Position numbers and translations under genes: made by a program. A stretch of 64,000 bases of DNA, taken from positions 6,822,942 through 6,886,941 of the forward strand of contig NC_063063.1 in assembly GCF_018812025.1 (NCBI RefSeq), read 5' to 3'. Positions within the stretch are counted from its first letter, which is position 1, and the number at the start of each line of letters is the position of its first letter. Below are positions 21,058 through 32,701 of this stretch, piece by piece. The DNA comes from Megalobrama amblycephala. Its lineage: Eukaryota; Chordata; Actinopteri; Cypriniformes; Xenocyprididae. A model generated the notes under the pieces. The model searched no databases. It was not told the origin of the DNA and was given only the letters and a program-made list of their open reading frames with translations.

Positions 21058-23908
21058 AAAAATATAAAGATTTTTAAAGCTATATTGGCCAACTCTAGCT
21101 ACTAAAGACATAATTGATTTATCTGACACCAGGTCCTTTGATTTACCAGTGGATGTTATGCAGCATTTTATAGAGTTTATACGTAAAACTCAATACAAAA
21201 TGATTTGTTCAATATCCTGTCAAGGTATGGCCAGCAGTTCCGTGTATAGATTTAGAAAATAGGATTGTTCTCAGAGAGAACATTGAACTCAACTGATGCA
21301 TCACTTGAGAAGCCAGCTACATTTCCAAAGAACCTGAGAGGATGAAACACAGCAACTGTCCTACTCCTGCTCTGAGCGGGATTCGACCCAGCATCTCTGG
21401 GATGGGAGGCAGGCACGCTAACAAGGACGCTAAAAAAGATCGCAGTCTCTAGCGTCAGTCGCCAGAGTGCCTCTTGAGGCCTGGGGAGTGAGGTTTACAC
21501 GCACAGCTCTTATTAGCTTGCCTCCATTACACTCACCCCCCTAAACCTCACTCCTCTCTGGGTCACGGCACCAAATGTAATCGGTCCTACTTGACCCATT
21601 CCGAGTGAGATCTGAATCAGCGTCTCTGGCATGGGAGGCAGGCGTGCTAACAAGGACACTAAAGATTGCAGTCTCTAGCATCAGTCGCTAGGGGAGTGAG
21701 GTTTACATGCACAGCTCTTACTAGCTTGCCTCCATTACACTGACTCTGTGGCTGACAGACAGCTCAGATCATCAGATTGAGGAAATGTCCTATCCCGCAG
21801 CCCAGTGCCGAATGGAAATGGGTTTTTATCAGGGCTGATCATCAGTCAGCATTAGCAGAAGCCCAGCACAAGCCTTACAGGAACACAGGCTAACATACAC
21901 GCACAACGAGACCAATTACAGTCAGTAAGATTAAAAAATATACAGATCTCTAATGCTAATTTGCCATAATTATGAATGCAAATTAATGTGAATGTATATC
22001 AGGATATAGGACAAGTACAACTTATACAAGCCATGATCTGTATCTAGCTGGCCTACATTATCCATATGACAAGTAAAACATGAGGAAAAATGATTGGAGA
22101 TAATGCAATTAACCAGTCAGGAATGTTCCCTTTGCAGCCAACAGTCGGATGAGCACATACACTGATTGTTTTACACACACACACACACACACCCACGTCG
22201 TTGTTTGTCTTTATAATGCGACTTGCCTGCAGGGTGGCGAGTGAGTGCAGTGTTTTAAGCCATAGAGAAAAGCTGTCAATTGACACTGCACACACGCGCA
22301 CACAATCGCAGCATGCTCAGATAACAGCACATGCATGAAGAGAGCTGAGTGTGTGATGTATCTGTCCTCATTCCTGACGCTCTTCAGTGTAGAGTGCAGA
22401 TAGAGCAAGACCGCAGAATGAAACGGCGTCCTGTGTCACGCTTCATGACGATAAAGCGTTAGGACCTTCAAATCTCATCAAGCAGGGAGCATGAAAATAA
22501 AAGTGTAGGTGTTCACATCCCTCTATGCAAACAGACCATCTTCTTTTTTAAATGTATACTCTTTCAAATATATCACATTATAACTGTTTTTACTGTATTT
22601 TTTTTTAAATTGGTGAGCATTCTTTAAAAAAAAAAATATTTCCATTGTTTGACTGATAGTATATTTATAATTTTGACTTTAACCCCCCCGTCCATCCCCC
22701 CCCGTCAAATTCAGAGTGAAAGTGTATATTCAATAAGAGGATAAAATGTAGGGCAGGAATGCTTTTACCATGGGAATTGATCGGATCATGAAAAGTTAAA
22801 CATTGCAGTCCAGACCCCCTTATGAAAAACTGCCTGCAACCATTTTTGAGCCCACTTTTTGGAGGTTTAAGGTCAAATTTTCCCTCAGGAGTCTCTTGAT
22901 GTATTCAAGTGGTTATATTTCCTTCAAATCTATCAATTCTTATACAAAGTGCACTAATAAATCTGGCACAATAAGGAACATGTTACAATGCTCAACAAAA
23001 AATTTGCCAATTTAACCAGTGACTGGGAGGGCAACTAGTATGGTCAAGAGTGTATACTAAAAATTAGTGTTCCTCTCAGACAATTTGTGAGGTGTATGGG
23101 ATGCAGCTGTCGAGATGCATTGCAATAAGACGTTGTAAATTCTTTGAGGAAATCCTCATGCAGGCCAAACCGTGGGAGAGCGGCCTACAAAGTTAGTTCA
23201 CACTGACAACTGCATAACAACAAATCAGATAAACAACTGACAACTGTAAAAAGACTATGCTACAGAATAATGATAGACCAATATACTGGCCAGAACAGAA
23301 CAAATATTTGATGATATTTGGCCATTTTGAGATTATTTGTATTAGAGTCAATGACATATAAGAGCTGATAAAGAAATCTTTTTAAAACACATATTACAAG
23401 TGTTTAGAAATGTACTTTTTGTTTTTATGAAATGTTAATTTCATATGGTTAAGAAAGTTGATATGTAATGACCTTACAACTTGATTACATGTGAGTGTAC
23501 ACATCTTTATTATTATTTTCAAAAAGTTTTCGAATTCATATTTCATGCTAAAAGTTTTTTATCAATATCATGAATAATTAATTAATAATTATCATATAAT
23601 TTTTTGGGAGTTGCACTACATGACATTTTACAACTTGAACTAGACTTGCTTTATCATAAAAAGGTCAAATTATGTTGTAAGAGGCTTATTGACCTTGACA
23701 CACAGTTATGAGGTTCTGCAGGGGTTTCTCTATGATATCATTTCCTATTTTTTCTGCATGTTTCTACATGTTGGTTGCACCACATGACTGATGTAGCAAA
23801 CAAAAGTTTAATATTAATAAGTAGTGAAGCAGTTTTGTTTAAATATATAATTTAATTGGAATGTGACCAGAGAAACTGCATCAAAGTTTGCACTAAGTTA
23901 GACAATTT
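21058..23908. other. Intron 1 segment with tRNA-like tandem repeat
   Basis: 21370-21745 is the tRNA-like tandem repeat. Short (AC)n near 22172-22191, a C-rich run at 22683-22705. 22800-23880 is AT-rich with no identified content. No exon recognised. Confidence 0.55.
21371..21745 (-). repeat. tRNA-derived repeat in two tandem copies
   Basis: Two copies (about 21371-21547 and 21596-21745) share ggcaggc(a/g)(c/t)gctaacaagga, cagtctctagc(g/a)tcagtcgc and cttgcctccattacact. The minus strand of copy 1 carries a B-box-like GGGTCGAATCCC at 21378-21389 and an anticodon-arm-like CTGCCTCCCA, suggesting a tRNA-derived SINE or degenerate tRNA. Copy 2 has lost the B-box match and a 20-bp inner block. No complete tRNA cloverleaf is claimed. 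Confidence 0.55.
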
Positions 23909-24247
23909 GGTCCCACTTTATATTAAGTGGCCTTAACTACTATGTACATTTAAATGAATCATTTGATACAATGCACTTATTGTGTACATACATGTTTTTA
24001 CAAAATACCTGCATGTAATTACATCTGTAATTAATTCATGCCATTACATCTATAATTTACACTGTTGACACTTCCTTTACACCTTGACCCACCCTTAAAC
24101 CTACCCATACCACCAAACCTGTCTCTAATCTTACCCGTATCCCACTTCAATAGCAGCAAAAGTGTTTTGCAATACAATATGAAAACAATAAGTAAATTTT
24201 TGATGTAAGTACATAGTAGTTAGGGACACCTAATATAAAGTGGGACT
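23909..24247. mobile_element. hAT-like non-autonomous element, copy 3
   Basis: Begins GGTCCCACTTTATATTAAGT and ends ATATAAAGTGGGACT. Flanks gacaattt (23901-23908) and gacaactt (24248-24255) are an 8-bp duplication with one difference. 339 bp, no coding frame. Confidence 0.85.
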
Positions 24248-24868
24248 GACAACTTTGTTAATTAAATCTTGTTGACAGGCCAGCAGTGCATTGTCACAAG
24301 AGCTTAATTCATGGCAATTTAAATATCAAAGTGCAAGAAGACGCAAAAGGGAACTCAATTCATTACTTGCACGCCCTATGGAAAGTTTTTCGTGCGCACA
24401 CGAAAAAAATCTGTGCCTCAGACAGCGCACAAATACTGAAATGAGCTCTCTTTCACGTCTTATTGTGCTTGAACGGACACATTTACAAAAAAAAATATGT
24501 CAAAAATGCCCGACTCAGCGAGTACCCTGGTCAGTAGTCAGTTATGGCTTCAGTGAACGTAAACAGTAGAGAAAAATGTGTACCAGTATCAGTATACTGG
24601 ATCCGTGCATTATGTATTAAAGTGACAGCAGCCTAATATTTCTGATGCTATCTGTGTTTTAAATGTTAATCAAACAACAAGAGACAAACAAAAAATTATT
24701 CACTGCTCTTGACTGAATATTTTTTGTAACTTTAATAAGGAAGTGAAGACTATCCATTATTATTTTACATTTGATTACTTTATTCAATGTCTCTCACACT
24801 ATCACAGTGTAGGAGAATGACAGGGTAGAGAAGAAATTGTTGAATAAAGTCGTAATTTTGGTTTCATT

Positions 24869-25127
24869 TTTGCGCACAAAAAGTATTCTTGTCCCTTCAT
24901 AACATTAAGGTTGAACCACTATAGTCACGTTGACTATTTTAACTATGTCTTTACTACTTTACAGGACCTTGAATGTGGTAATTATGTTGCTTTCTATGGC
25001 GGATAAAAAAAAAAACCCTGGATTTCATCAAAAATGATTAGTGTTCTGAAGATCGTCTTACAGGTTTGGAAAGACATGAGGGTGAGTAATTATTGACAGA
25101 AATGTCATTTTTTAGTGAACTAACCCT
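24869..25127. mobile_element. Right part of TTAA-flanked element
   Basis: Ends gtgaactaaccct then TTAA (25128-25131) and contains blocks shared with 9944-10672 and 35186-35977 (attcttgtcccttcataaca, gttgaaccactatagtcac). The left end is missing. Confidence 0.7.
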
Positions 25128-25547
25128 TTAAGTCACCGTATATATATATACTGTATAGGTCAAACATCGGTCATCCACTATCACAGAGAACCATGTCAGT
25201 CAGTCCACAACATAACATGACAGTTCCACTCCAACTCCCACTCCCAGAACCTGATGCACAATCCGATTCACAAAATCAGCCCCTGCACTTAATGAACTCA
25301 ACAGTTGAGCTCACAAGTTCAAATATCAATTTAAATTAAAAATGTGCATATCTAATCCCAACGCCTTCCTGTAACACTGTCAGATGAAACCGGAGCCCTT
25401 TCAAGCAATGCACCACTCCAACGCTCCAACCATGCGCCGAAAACACCACACCATCAAATACTCAGCAAAACCACCCTTTGACCATCTCATTCACTAACCC
25501 CAAACAAGATCAACTGCTTTTTTATGTTGTTTCAAAGTGGAACTTAC

Positions 25548-25587
25548 TGTTTCTACATCTACTCCATCCTCCATTGTAATTTTCACC
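25548..25587 (-). CDS. Candidate alternative ank3 5' exon (MEDGVDVET)
   Basis: An ATG at 25574 (A at -3, G at +4) opens nine codons, MEDGVDVET, ending ACA|gtaagt in phase 0, compatible with ank3 exon 2. An AG that could serve as acceptor (ctgcag) lies at 25588-25589, but its pyrimidine tract is poor, so the segment might instead be the end of a longer first exon. It lies at the edge of a CpG-rich stretch (25.55-26.4 kb). The link to ank3 is inferred from strand, donor strength and phase only. Confidence 0.22.
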
Positions 25588-25891
25588 CTGCAGTCTTGAA
25601 CGATCCCGGTAATCGATGAGTTTAGAGTTTAGAATGGGCCACTCCGGAGGTGCATTAAAGCTGAAAACGCATGTCCTTGTCAACTTTGAGATACTACGAT
25701 ACTATGTGAAAAACGAGTTGGAACGTCCCGGCAGCAATCCAGTAGCATTACTCTACCCTACACACCACATAAATCCACTTTATCATCAATACGGATGCGG
25801 GACATTAGCACCGTTAGCCTACTCCCATTCCCAGCTGTCACCCTCTGCTCCAACCAGCTCCACATACTTGCTCGGATGGGACGGCACTTAC

Positions 25892-26200
25892 CATATTTGT
25901 AGGCACTAGTGGTCTCTCTCCTGGCTGAGTGTAATCATGATCTGGTGGACCGAAATAGCAGCGGGCCCCTCCGTGCGGCAGGCCTCCCCGACTGGAATCT
26001 GTCCTGCTCGAGTCTTATTGTCATCCTGCTTATCAGCTCTTTTTACGCACCCCCCTCCCGTCCCCTCCGCTGCACAAATACACCGGCACAGGCAGCCAGA
26101 TTCAGCACAACTCAACCCACCGCTACTGTTAGGAGCCAGTCAGCCATGCTGGAGTACAGCAGCCCAGCTTAAGGGGGATTTGGGGGCATTTCCCCAGGTA
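25892..26200 (-). promoter_or_regulatory. CpG-rich segment with strong donor; candidate internal ank3 promoter
   Basis: This part of intron 1 is rich in CpG and C+G compared with its neighbours and free of recognisable repeats. On the minus strand it ends in ACAAATATG|gtaagtgc, a near-ideal donor at 25892. Splicing to 25587 would give a two-part 5' leader. Splicing straight to exon 2 would place ATG in phase with TDSNASYL. Both are inferences. Internal first exons in ankyrin-G intron 1 are known in mammals. Confidence 0.27.
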
Positions 26201-27027
26201 TTATGAGCGGTTGCAGTGTTGCCCTGATCCGGGCTCTGCCAATCAGCACCTCGGTGCCTCTGGACTAGACTGGACTAGTTTGCCCCTGTCTTTTATCTCT
26301 CTCTCTCTTGCTCGTGTTGCTCTGGGAGGTTGCAGCAGTCTCTGCCCGCATCAGCAACATTACACCACCAGCACCAGCCAACCCCAGCCCCCCTCGCCAC
26401 ACACACATTCCTACCCTCGTACCCTTCCAGTCACCCATCCCATTAATTAAATCAATGCCACTGACAGTATTTCACTGTGGATTTTGAAATTGCCTCATCT
26501 ATTCCCAGTTCAAATGGAAAATGATCAAAGCTATAGGAACTAGATATTATATTATGCTGTCAAAAAAGTTCATTTAACCTGAACTGTGTCATTTGTGCAC
26601 CAGTAATGCATCTGTGTTTAGATTTTATGGTAAAACATTGTTGCTGAGTCACTTACCCAGAGAGGATATACAGACATTTTCAATCATTGGTCTCTAGGTA
26701 ATTTATCCAACCTGGTCTCATGGAAATACGTACCTGTGGGAACGTTTTCACAAGTCGCCAAAATACACACAATGCCTACATATCACTGCAGTTTCCAACA
26801 GAAATGAACACTAGAGGCAGTAAAACTGCAAGTGCTTTTAATCATTTTCATACACAGTTACAATTACGGGGTCAGATTATGGATTAATAAAGACTCGTCT
26901 TCACGTCTTCTTGCACAATATTATGTTATGACTTCGAAACGCTTTTTTACCAAAGTGCACGATCTGTAAATGAATATATTTTGGACTTTGCATCGCTTAA
27001 CCAGCTCCATATGTTTCGCTTTTCTAA

Positions 27028-27428
27028 AGGCCGGAACACACCAAGCCGACGCCGACGCCGACGAACTAGTGGCGACGAAAGCAGACTGCGGGGTTGGCTC
27101 ACGTCGGCAGCGTCTGTGTCCAAAGTTGCCCTGACACACCAAACCAACGCTAAACAGCCAACGGCCAAGCAGCACGTCAGTTCTGCGCCTGCGTGAGATG
27201 AAATTCCTTTCTGAAACAGCAGGCGGCAGTAGCTGAACAGCCAATCAGAATGATCAGATGGCCCGACGGACTGACGAGCTCCAACGCCGATTCAACATTT
27301 CGAATCGGCCGAAAAAGGCCGACAAGGACCAACTTCAGCCGACGGTGCGGATTACACTGAGAAAGCGTAGTCGGCCGACGAAGAAAAACTGTCCGACGGC
27401 CGACCGTCGGCTTGGTGTGTTCCTGCCT
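27028..27428. mobile_element. PIF/Harbinger-like MITE nested in hAT-like element
   Basis: Inverted termini AGGCCGGAACACACCAAGCC and, from the other end, AGGCAGGAACACACCAAGCC. Flanked by TAA on both sides (27025-27027 and 27429-27431), the 3-bp TWA duplication of PIF/Harbinger elements. Very CpG-rich (cgacgccgacg near the left end, cggccgacggtcgg-like blocks near the right). No coding capacity. Confidence 0.8.
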
Positions 27429-27439
27429 TAACAAATCAA

Positions 27440-27500
27440 GCTTGCTCGGTAGCTCAGCTGGTTTGTACTTAAGACAAAGAAGCCTTAGGTACGAATACTG
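27440..27500 (+). repeat. tRNA-like promoter segment (A and B box)
   Basis: GGTAGCTCAGCTGGTT at 27448-27463 resembles a tRNA A box and GGTACGAATAC at 27488-27498 a degenerate B box, at tRNA-like spacing. The stems do not close well, so this is a tRNA-derived SINE fragment or dead tRNA copy rather than a working gene. Confidence 0.45.
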
Positions 27501-27867
27501 TGAAAGGCGCCAGTAAAAGAGCTCAAAGAGAGATCTAAACAAGCTAAAACAGCACGATTACAGATGCTTTTTATGTCACATTTGTTTTTGTTAACACTAT
27601 CGGGTAGGTTTAGTGTTGGTGGGACGTTATTTTAAAACGCAATGGAGTGCAAATGTCAAATCAGAACTGCAGTGATTCCAACGTCATAAAAACGTACCAT
27701 ATTCACGTTTATCTGTTCCGGCAAAAAAAATGAACATGCTTTTAGCGCCACTCAGTGGACATTTCACATCAAAACTGCAGTGATATGTACGTATTGGTAC
27801 GTATTTTGCGACTCACGAAAACGTTCCCACGGGTACGTTTTTCTAATGAGAGTGGGTTGAATTTATC

Positions 27868-29799
27868 AGTCATAAGTTCCCCTCAAGTTCACACAGGTGT
27901 CCCAGCAGATTAAGCACCTGTGTAGCTCATTACGTTAACAAATGAACACGTCCCACAAGTTCATAATGAGCATACGGATACGTTTACATGACAACGATGA
28001 ACTAAAAATGGAAAAGTTTTTTCTTTTTTTTTCTATTACGCTTGCCAGAGAAGCAGTAGACGATGTCACTTTGTAAAGAAAGACATTCTTTTACAGGGCT
28101 CTTGCGCCAAACGCACATGCCTATCCCACCTTATTTTTACAGTTTACTGCACTTTGATATTCTTCTCATTATTGCCCTATAGCGGCTAATAAATTGGAAG
28201 TCTTGCACATTCACAGAAAACATGTTGAAATATAAGGTTGATGGACTAAACATGTAATATGCATGTGCATGACGTCACCATTTTCACAGATTCACATTTT
28301 TGAAGTTTACATGGAGATGACAATGGTAGCGTTTTCAAAAACTTGCACTTTGAAACCCGTTTTCAAAAGTTTGCGTTTTCAGGCCCCCAAAATGCTGTTG
28401 TCGTGTAAACGAACGGCCAAAATGCATAAAAAGTTTTCCGTTTTTAGCTGAAAATGGTGTCGTGTAAACAGCCCCTAAGTAACTTTTTTCAAAAATATGA
28501 AAAAAAATCTTACAGAACACAAACATTTGAACATTAATGTATGTGTCAGCCCTCATTTATCTTTTGTAATTTAAAAAAAAAAATCTTTGAAGACAAATGA
28601 AAGATAATGTGCAATATCACTTCATTACAGCCCAAGTAAGAATAATATTTAACCATTTAACTGGAAAAATCATTCATTTAATTCATTCCAATTAATTTCT
28701 TTCAAACATTCTAAAAATTAAAGTAACAGTAAAGGGAAGTGGAGTTAGAAAAGGGTAATGAAATAATAACTTTTTTTTTCAAACATGTTTCCCAAACACT
28801 TTCCGTCTGCCATTGGTAAAACAACTAGAAAGTCCCACCCCGAACTCACACTATTGGCCAAATGTTTATGTGTCAGGTTGACTGGATTCTCGCAAAAACA
28901 AAACAACGTTTTGATAAAGCAACAGCAACAGAGTTGACACTTTGTGTATTTACAGTTGCCTCTACAAGTAAGAGAAAGTATTTTAACAAAAAATACACAA
29001 ATCTCCTTTAAATAATGCGAAAAGGCATTTGTGATAAAGAGAGATTTGCTATTATTGGTCAATAGAACACAAACCAGAGACCAGTATCAAATCATCAAAT
29101 CGATTGCCAATCCACTGAATGTCATAGAAAGATTCTCATGTTTGTTTACTGAACGCAGACCTCAAAAAACTGTGATTATATACAGTGGGACACAAGTTGA
29201 GGATCTACATGTCTCAGTAGTGCAGTGTTGCCATAGCAACCCAACTTCACTGCAGAGGGGACATGAGCCCTGAAATAGAGTTTGCCTTCACACAAACACA
29301 CAGTATGAGAAGACGTGATCTGACACACAAGGTAACTTATCTATATTCCTATATGTATTTTACCATTCATTGTTTAACTCTTTTTTTTTTCTTTTTAACT
29401 CTGGAAACGCGTGAGCGGTGAACATCTGCATCAACACAACATACATCTGCTAGAATTCATTTCTTACTCACTGCCCGTTTAAAGGAGCACTTCCTGCCAA
29501 GACCTCTCCATTTCCACTTCATCCATTTAGACAATTAGTGGCCAATGTTTAAAAACAAGGCTAAATCCTTCTAGACAATCAGTTGTCCCCCTCAGTGAGT
29601 ACACACTGTCCCCTTTGAATCCACCACTCCAAACACCAACACCGGGGGCATCGCTAGGCCCTTTTTAGGGGGGCTTCACCCCCCCCTAAAATTCTACTCA
29701 GCCCCCTAAAAAAATGTGTGATTAGCTCCATAATCTGTACACAAATTTGTGATTGCCTCAGTCCCCTTTAAATTTGGTTCGCAAAAATACATTGAGACA
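27868..29799. other. Intron 1 segment with MITE-like repeats
   Basis: 27975-28475 has mirrored ends (cgtttacatgacaacgatga on the left, ggtgtcgtgtaaacagcccc on the right) typical of a MITE with diverged termini. 28745-29060 contains a fish repeat whose complement gives a spurious 105-residue frame. 29640-29710 is C-rich. Confidence 0.55.
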
Positions 29800-29800
29800 A

Positions 29801-30660
29801 TGGGCCCTATAATACACCCGCCGCAATGCGACGCAAGGCGCAACGCAAGTGTGTTTGCTAGTTTGCGTCCGGCGCCATTCGCGTTTTCCCGTTCAGCTCC
29901 ACGTCCTTAAATTAGTAAATGCATTTGCGCCAGTTAGTGCGCCCATGGGCGTGCTGGTCTAAAAAAGAGGTGTGTTCAGGCGCATTGCCGGCGCATTGCT
30001 ATTTTAAGGAGCTGAAAATAGACTGCGCCATAGACCAACTCAAACCTGGTCTAAAGTCTAAAGTCAATGGCGCAATATTTTTTTTGTTAGAGAGCGTTGG
30101 TAGAAACTGCGCCTCTGTGCGCGTCCACAGTGCGCGTTGACTTTTTTTTATTACACACAGGGATGCGCATCACACAAACATGCCAAATATTAAAAACAAA
30201 AGGATTACAGTGTAAAAGAATATTATTGTGTAGTCTACATAAATATAAAAATGTAATGATGAATAGTCATTGCGTGTATTAGAATTAGGCTACCTATTTT
30301 CAATTCAGCCTATTACTACTTATAATGATGAACGAAATTGGCTAATTAATTGAAGAATCGTGCCAATACACACACATGTATATTAACTGACTCATCGCGT
30401 GTACGCCATGTAAATAGCAATCCGCCATGGCGCGAGCACATCTTGCTCTTAAAGGGAATGGGAGATGACACTCTGATTGGTTTATTGAATGTTACGCCCA
30501 TTACTCATTAAGAGAATAGGGACAACCCATTTTAAAAATGCGCCCCCGCGCACGGACCGTTTTTCCGTCGTTAAAATAGCAAAAGTGGATTTGGACACGC
30601 CCTGAGTGCACCTGCGCCGTGCGCTTTACACTTTGCGTTTAGATCGTTAAAATAGGGCCC
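29801..30660. mobile_element. GGGCCCTAT-terminal MITE, GCGC-rich
   Basis: Starts GGGCCCTATAATACACCCGC and ends with the inverse (gatcgttaaaatagggccc). Subterminal regions are dense in gcgc and cgca words (cgcaatgcgacgcaaggcgc on the left). A clear target duplication was not found. 860 bp, no transposase frame. Confidence 0.65.
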
Positions 30661-31749
30661 AAAGTCTGAAAGACACCAACTAGTAGAATTCTCTAATCAG
30701 TAACTGCCATGGTGATCAATGGAAAACGAAGCAAAACAATTACACTGCATATGTTATGCATTTGGTATTACAAGCTGGTTATGTTAAGCTGCGAGTGGTT
30801 TTTCAGTTAGGCGCATGGTTTGGTGCTGAAATACAGCGCACAACAATGGTGCCACATAGTGAATTCACCCCTTACTGTATGTTGTCTTCCTGTGTTACAG
30901 GCTCAAGAGATTTTCTGTGTAGATAGGATGACAGCAAGGTGTTGACCTCTCCAGTACAGGTCAATCAATACTGACGTATGTTTTGGGTTGCTATTAAAGT
31001 TCAAACAGAAACAGAAGCTGCGATAGTCTTTTCTTGCCTATAACGTATATCCAAGTGAAATGGCTTCTTGGACATAAAAAATGAGGAGCGGGACTTGCTT
31101 TTTGTCCTTTAAGAATTGATTGGATGGTTGGATGGTTGTGGTTTGCTATTGGTCTACCTCATGTGAGTGACAGGTTGTGCAGCAAAAATGCATAAAAAAT
31201 AAGAATTGTCAATTTTGATTTCATGGTTACTTAAAGGAACACCGTATGTATCACAGTTTGTGTCATTACTTGAGATGGGATTCACCCACTAACTCAAGGT
31301 GTCTTGATTTTGCTGAAAATGACATATAAAAACATCACATCTTCACATCTTTTTTTTCAAAATATCTGACATCTGCAAACAAATTATTCTTCTCTCAGAT
31401 CTAAATTCTCTTTTCTACACACACATACATATAAAGCATCTGTGGGCCAGTCCAGCTGTGTCTGTTGCTCTGTGCTCCTGTGCAAACCTCTAGATCTGTA
31501 CAACACATGATTCTGTGAGATGTGGTCTAACACACGGTGTACATCTGGATTAAAGCTCTGACAGATCTCCAGAGAACCACACAACCGTACAAACACACAC
31601 AAACACCCAGAAGACCACTGTTTACCACACTGAGTCCAAGAATGAGTTCGAACATTACTTTTGAATCTAAAGTATTTTTACTTACTACTAAATGCTTCAA
31701 ACAAAACACTCTCACTTTAACTATTTTCAAAAGATTTGATGTCACTAAC

Positions 31750-31806
31750 CTGATAATTATCAGCAAAGCCAATGATTAGTTCATCCTCAGAGTCAGAAGT
31801 GCTCAT
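31750..31806 (-). CDS. Candidate alternative ank3 first exon (MSTSDSEDELIIGFADNYQ)
   Basis: Inside ank3 intron 1, an ATG (G at -3) opens 19 codons, MSTSDSEDELIIGFADNYQ, ending CAG|gttagt in phase 0, the phase exon 2 requires. The peptide is acidic at its start and unlike any ankyrin N-terminus I remember. The reading frame stays open upstream to about 31965, so the segment could also be part of something longer. The surrounding 31.6-32.1 kb shows no transposon termini. Short alternative N-termini joined to exon 2 are usual in ANK1, ANK2 and ANK3. Not recognised in any family; it could be a chance open frame or a fragment of a mobile-element protein. Confidence 0.28.
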
Positions 31807-32622
31807 GTCATCAACCAAGTACCTTTTAAACACTATTTTGTGTTCCAGCGGACAGATAAAAAGCTTTGAACCCTGACGTACCAGTCGAGCAATATGATTG
31901 GAGCTTGCAATTGTCACAAGTGCTTTCCAGTTTGTTTGTAATACACAGCAAACCTCATAAGACAAACTGTAGGCATGACATCAGAGACTTTGTGACGTAT
32001 GTCCTGATCCATGAGCCGATCACAAGATCATCATCACCTTGCTGTTGTACAGTGCTACTCTTTGCTCATTTAAAGCCCATTAGGACTGATTATCATTACT
32101 GAAACATCCCTGTCCTGACTGGCTTGCAGCACAGTGTAAGATAACTATGGCGTTTGAGGCACAAAAGCTCATTAACTCCAGCTCAAGAGACGGCAGGCGT
32201 CCCAGCAGATCTGGCCCGGACTAATGAACAGCAGTCAGCTCACATTAGCCAGCGGTCTGAACACAGCCGTCCATCAGCGCCTGACACAATATAGAAGTAT
32301 TACATTATTCACAATGAGTGCATGAACTCTATACGGCTCTGAACACTTCATGATGCCTCCTTTCACACACCTTAGTTCAGCTTGATCAATGTAAGCCAGT
32401 ATTCAGCTGACTATGCAAGTAAATGCTTTAAATGCAAACAATTCAATTCTTGGAATGCTTGATTCTGATTGGTCAACTGTGGCATAATTGTGGTTGACAC
32501 TAAACTGACCCCTTTCTTAAGTGAGAAACTGATTTCCTACATAGCTGTGCTATCTTAATAGATGTTTTAAGCTAATCTACAAGCAAGCCAACAATTATTT
32601 CCAACAGTAGCATGTATATAAC

Positions 32623-32623
<1 letters not shown>

Positions 32624-32698
<75 letters not shown>
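32624..32698. repeat. (AT)n microsatellite
   Basis: About 37 uninterrupted AT units. Confidence 0.97.

Positions 32699-32701
<3 letters not shown>

Larger units (their letters stand above)
26708..27859. mobile_element. hAT-like element with perfect 8-bp TSD, hosting a nested insertion
   Basis: Termini start CAACCTGGTCTCAT and end ATGAGAGTGGGTTG. Subterminal blocks tacgtacctgtgggaacgtt and aacgttcccacgggtacgt are inverted copies. Flanks aatttatc at 26700-26707 and 27860-27867 are identical. It contains a PIF/Harbinger-like element (27028-27428) and a tRNA-like segment (27440-27500). 1152 bp, no transposase frame. Confidence 0.85.

Noticed and set aside
24291..24569. 92-residue basic open frame on the plus strand
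   Set aside because: Starts directly after a hAT-like element in probable repeat sequence; no known domain, no conserved context.
25405..26450. Several overlapping open frames of 70-97 residues on both strands
   Set aside because: Explained by the higher G+C of this block; none has a recognisable protein. The minus-strand donor sites are treated separately as candidate 5' exons.
26921..27542. Open frames of 107 and 121 residues on the minus strand
   Set aside because: They run through the inverted ends of the PIF/Harbinger-like and hAT-like elements; a similar frame occurs at the other copy near 5405-5788, so they are repeat-derived.
28745..29062. 105-residue cysteine-rich open frame on the minus strand
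   Set aside because: Reads the complement of a common fish repeat (ccaatggcagacgg type motif); no protein family recognised.
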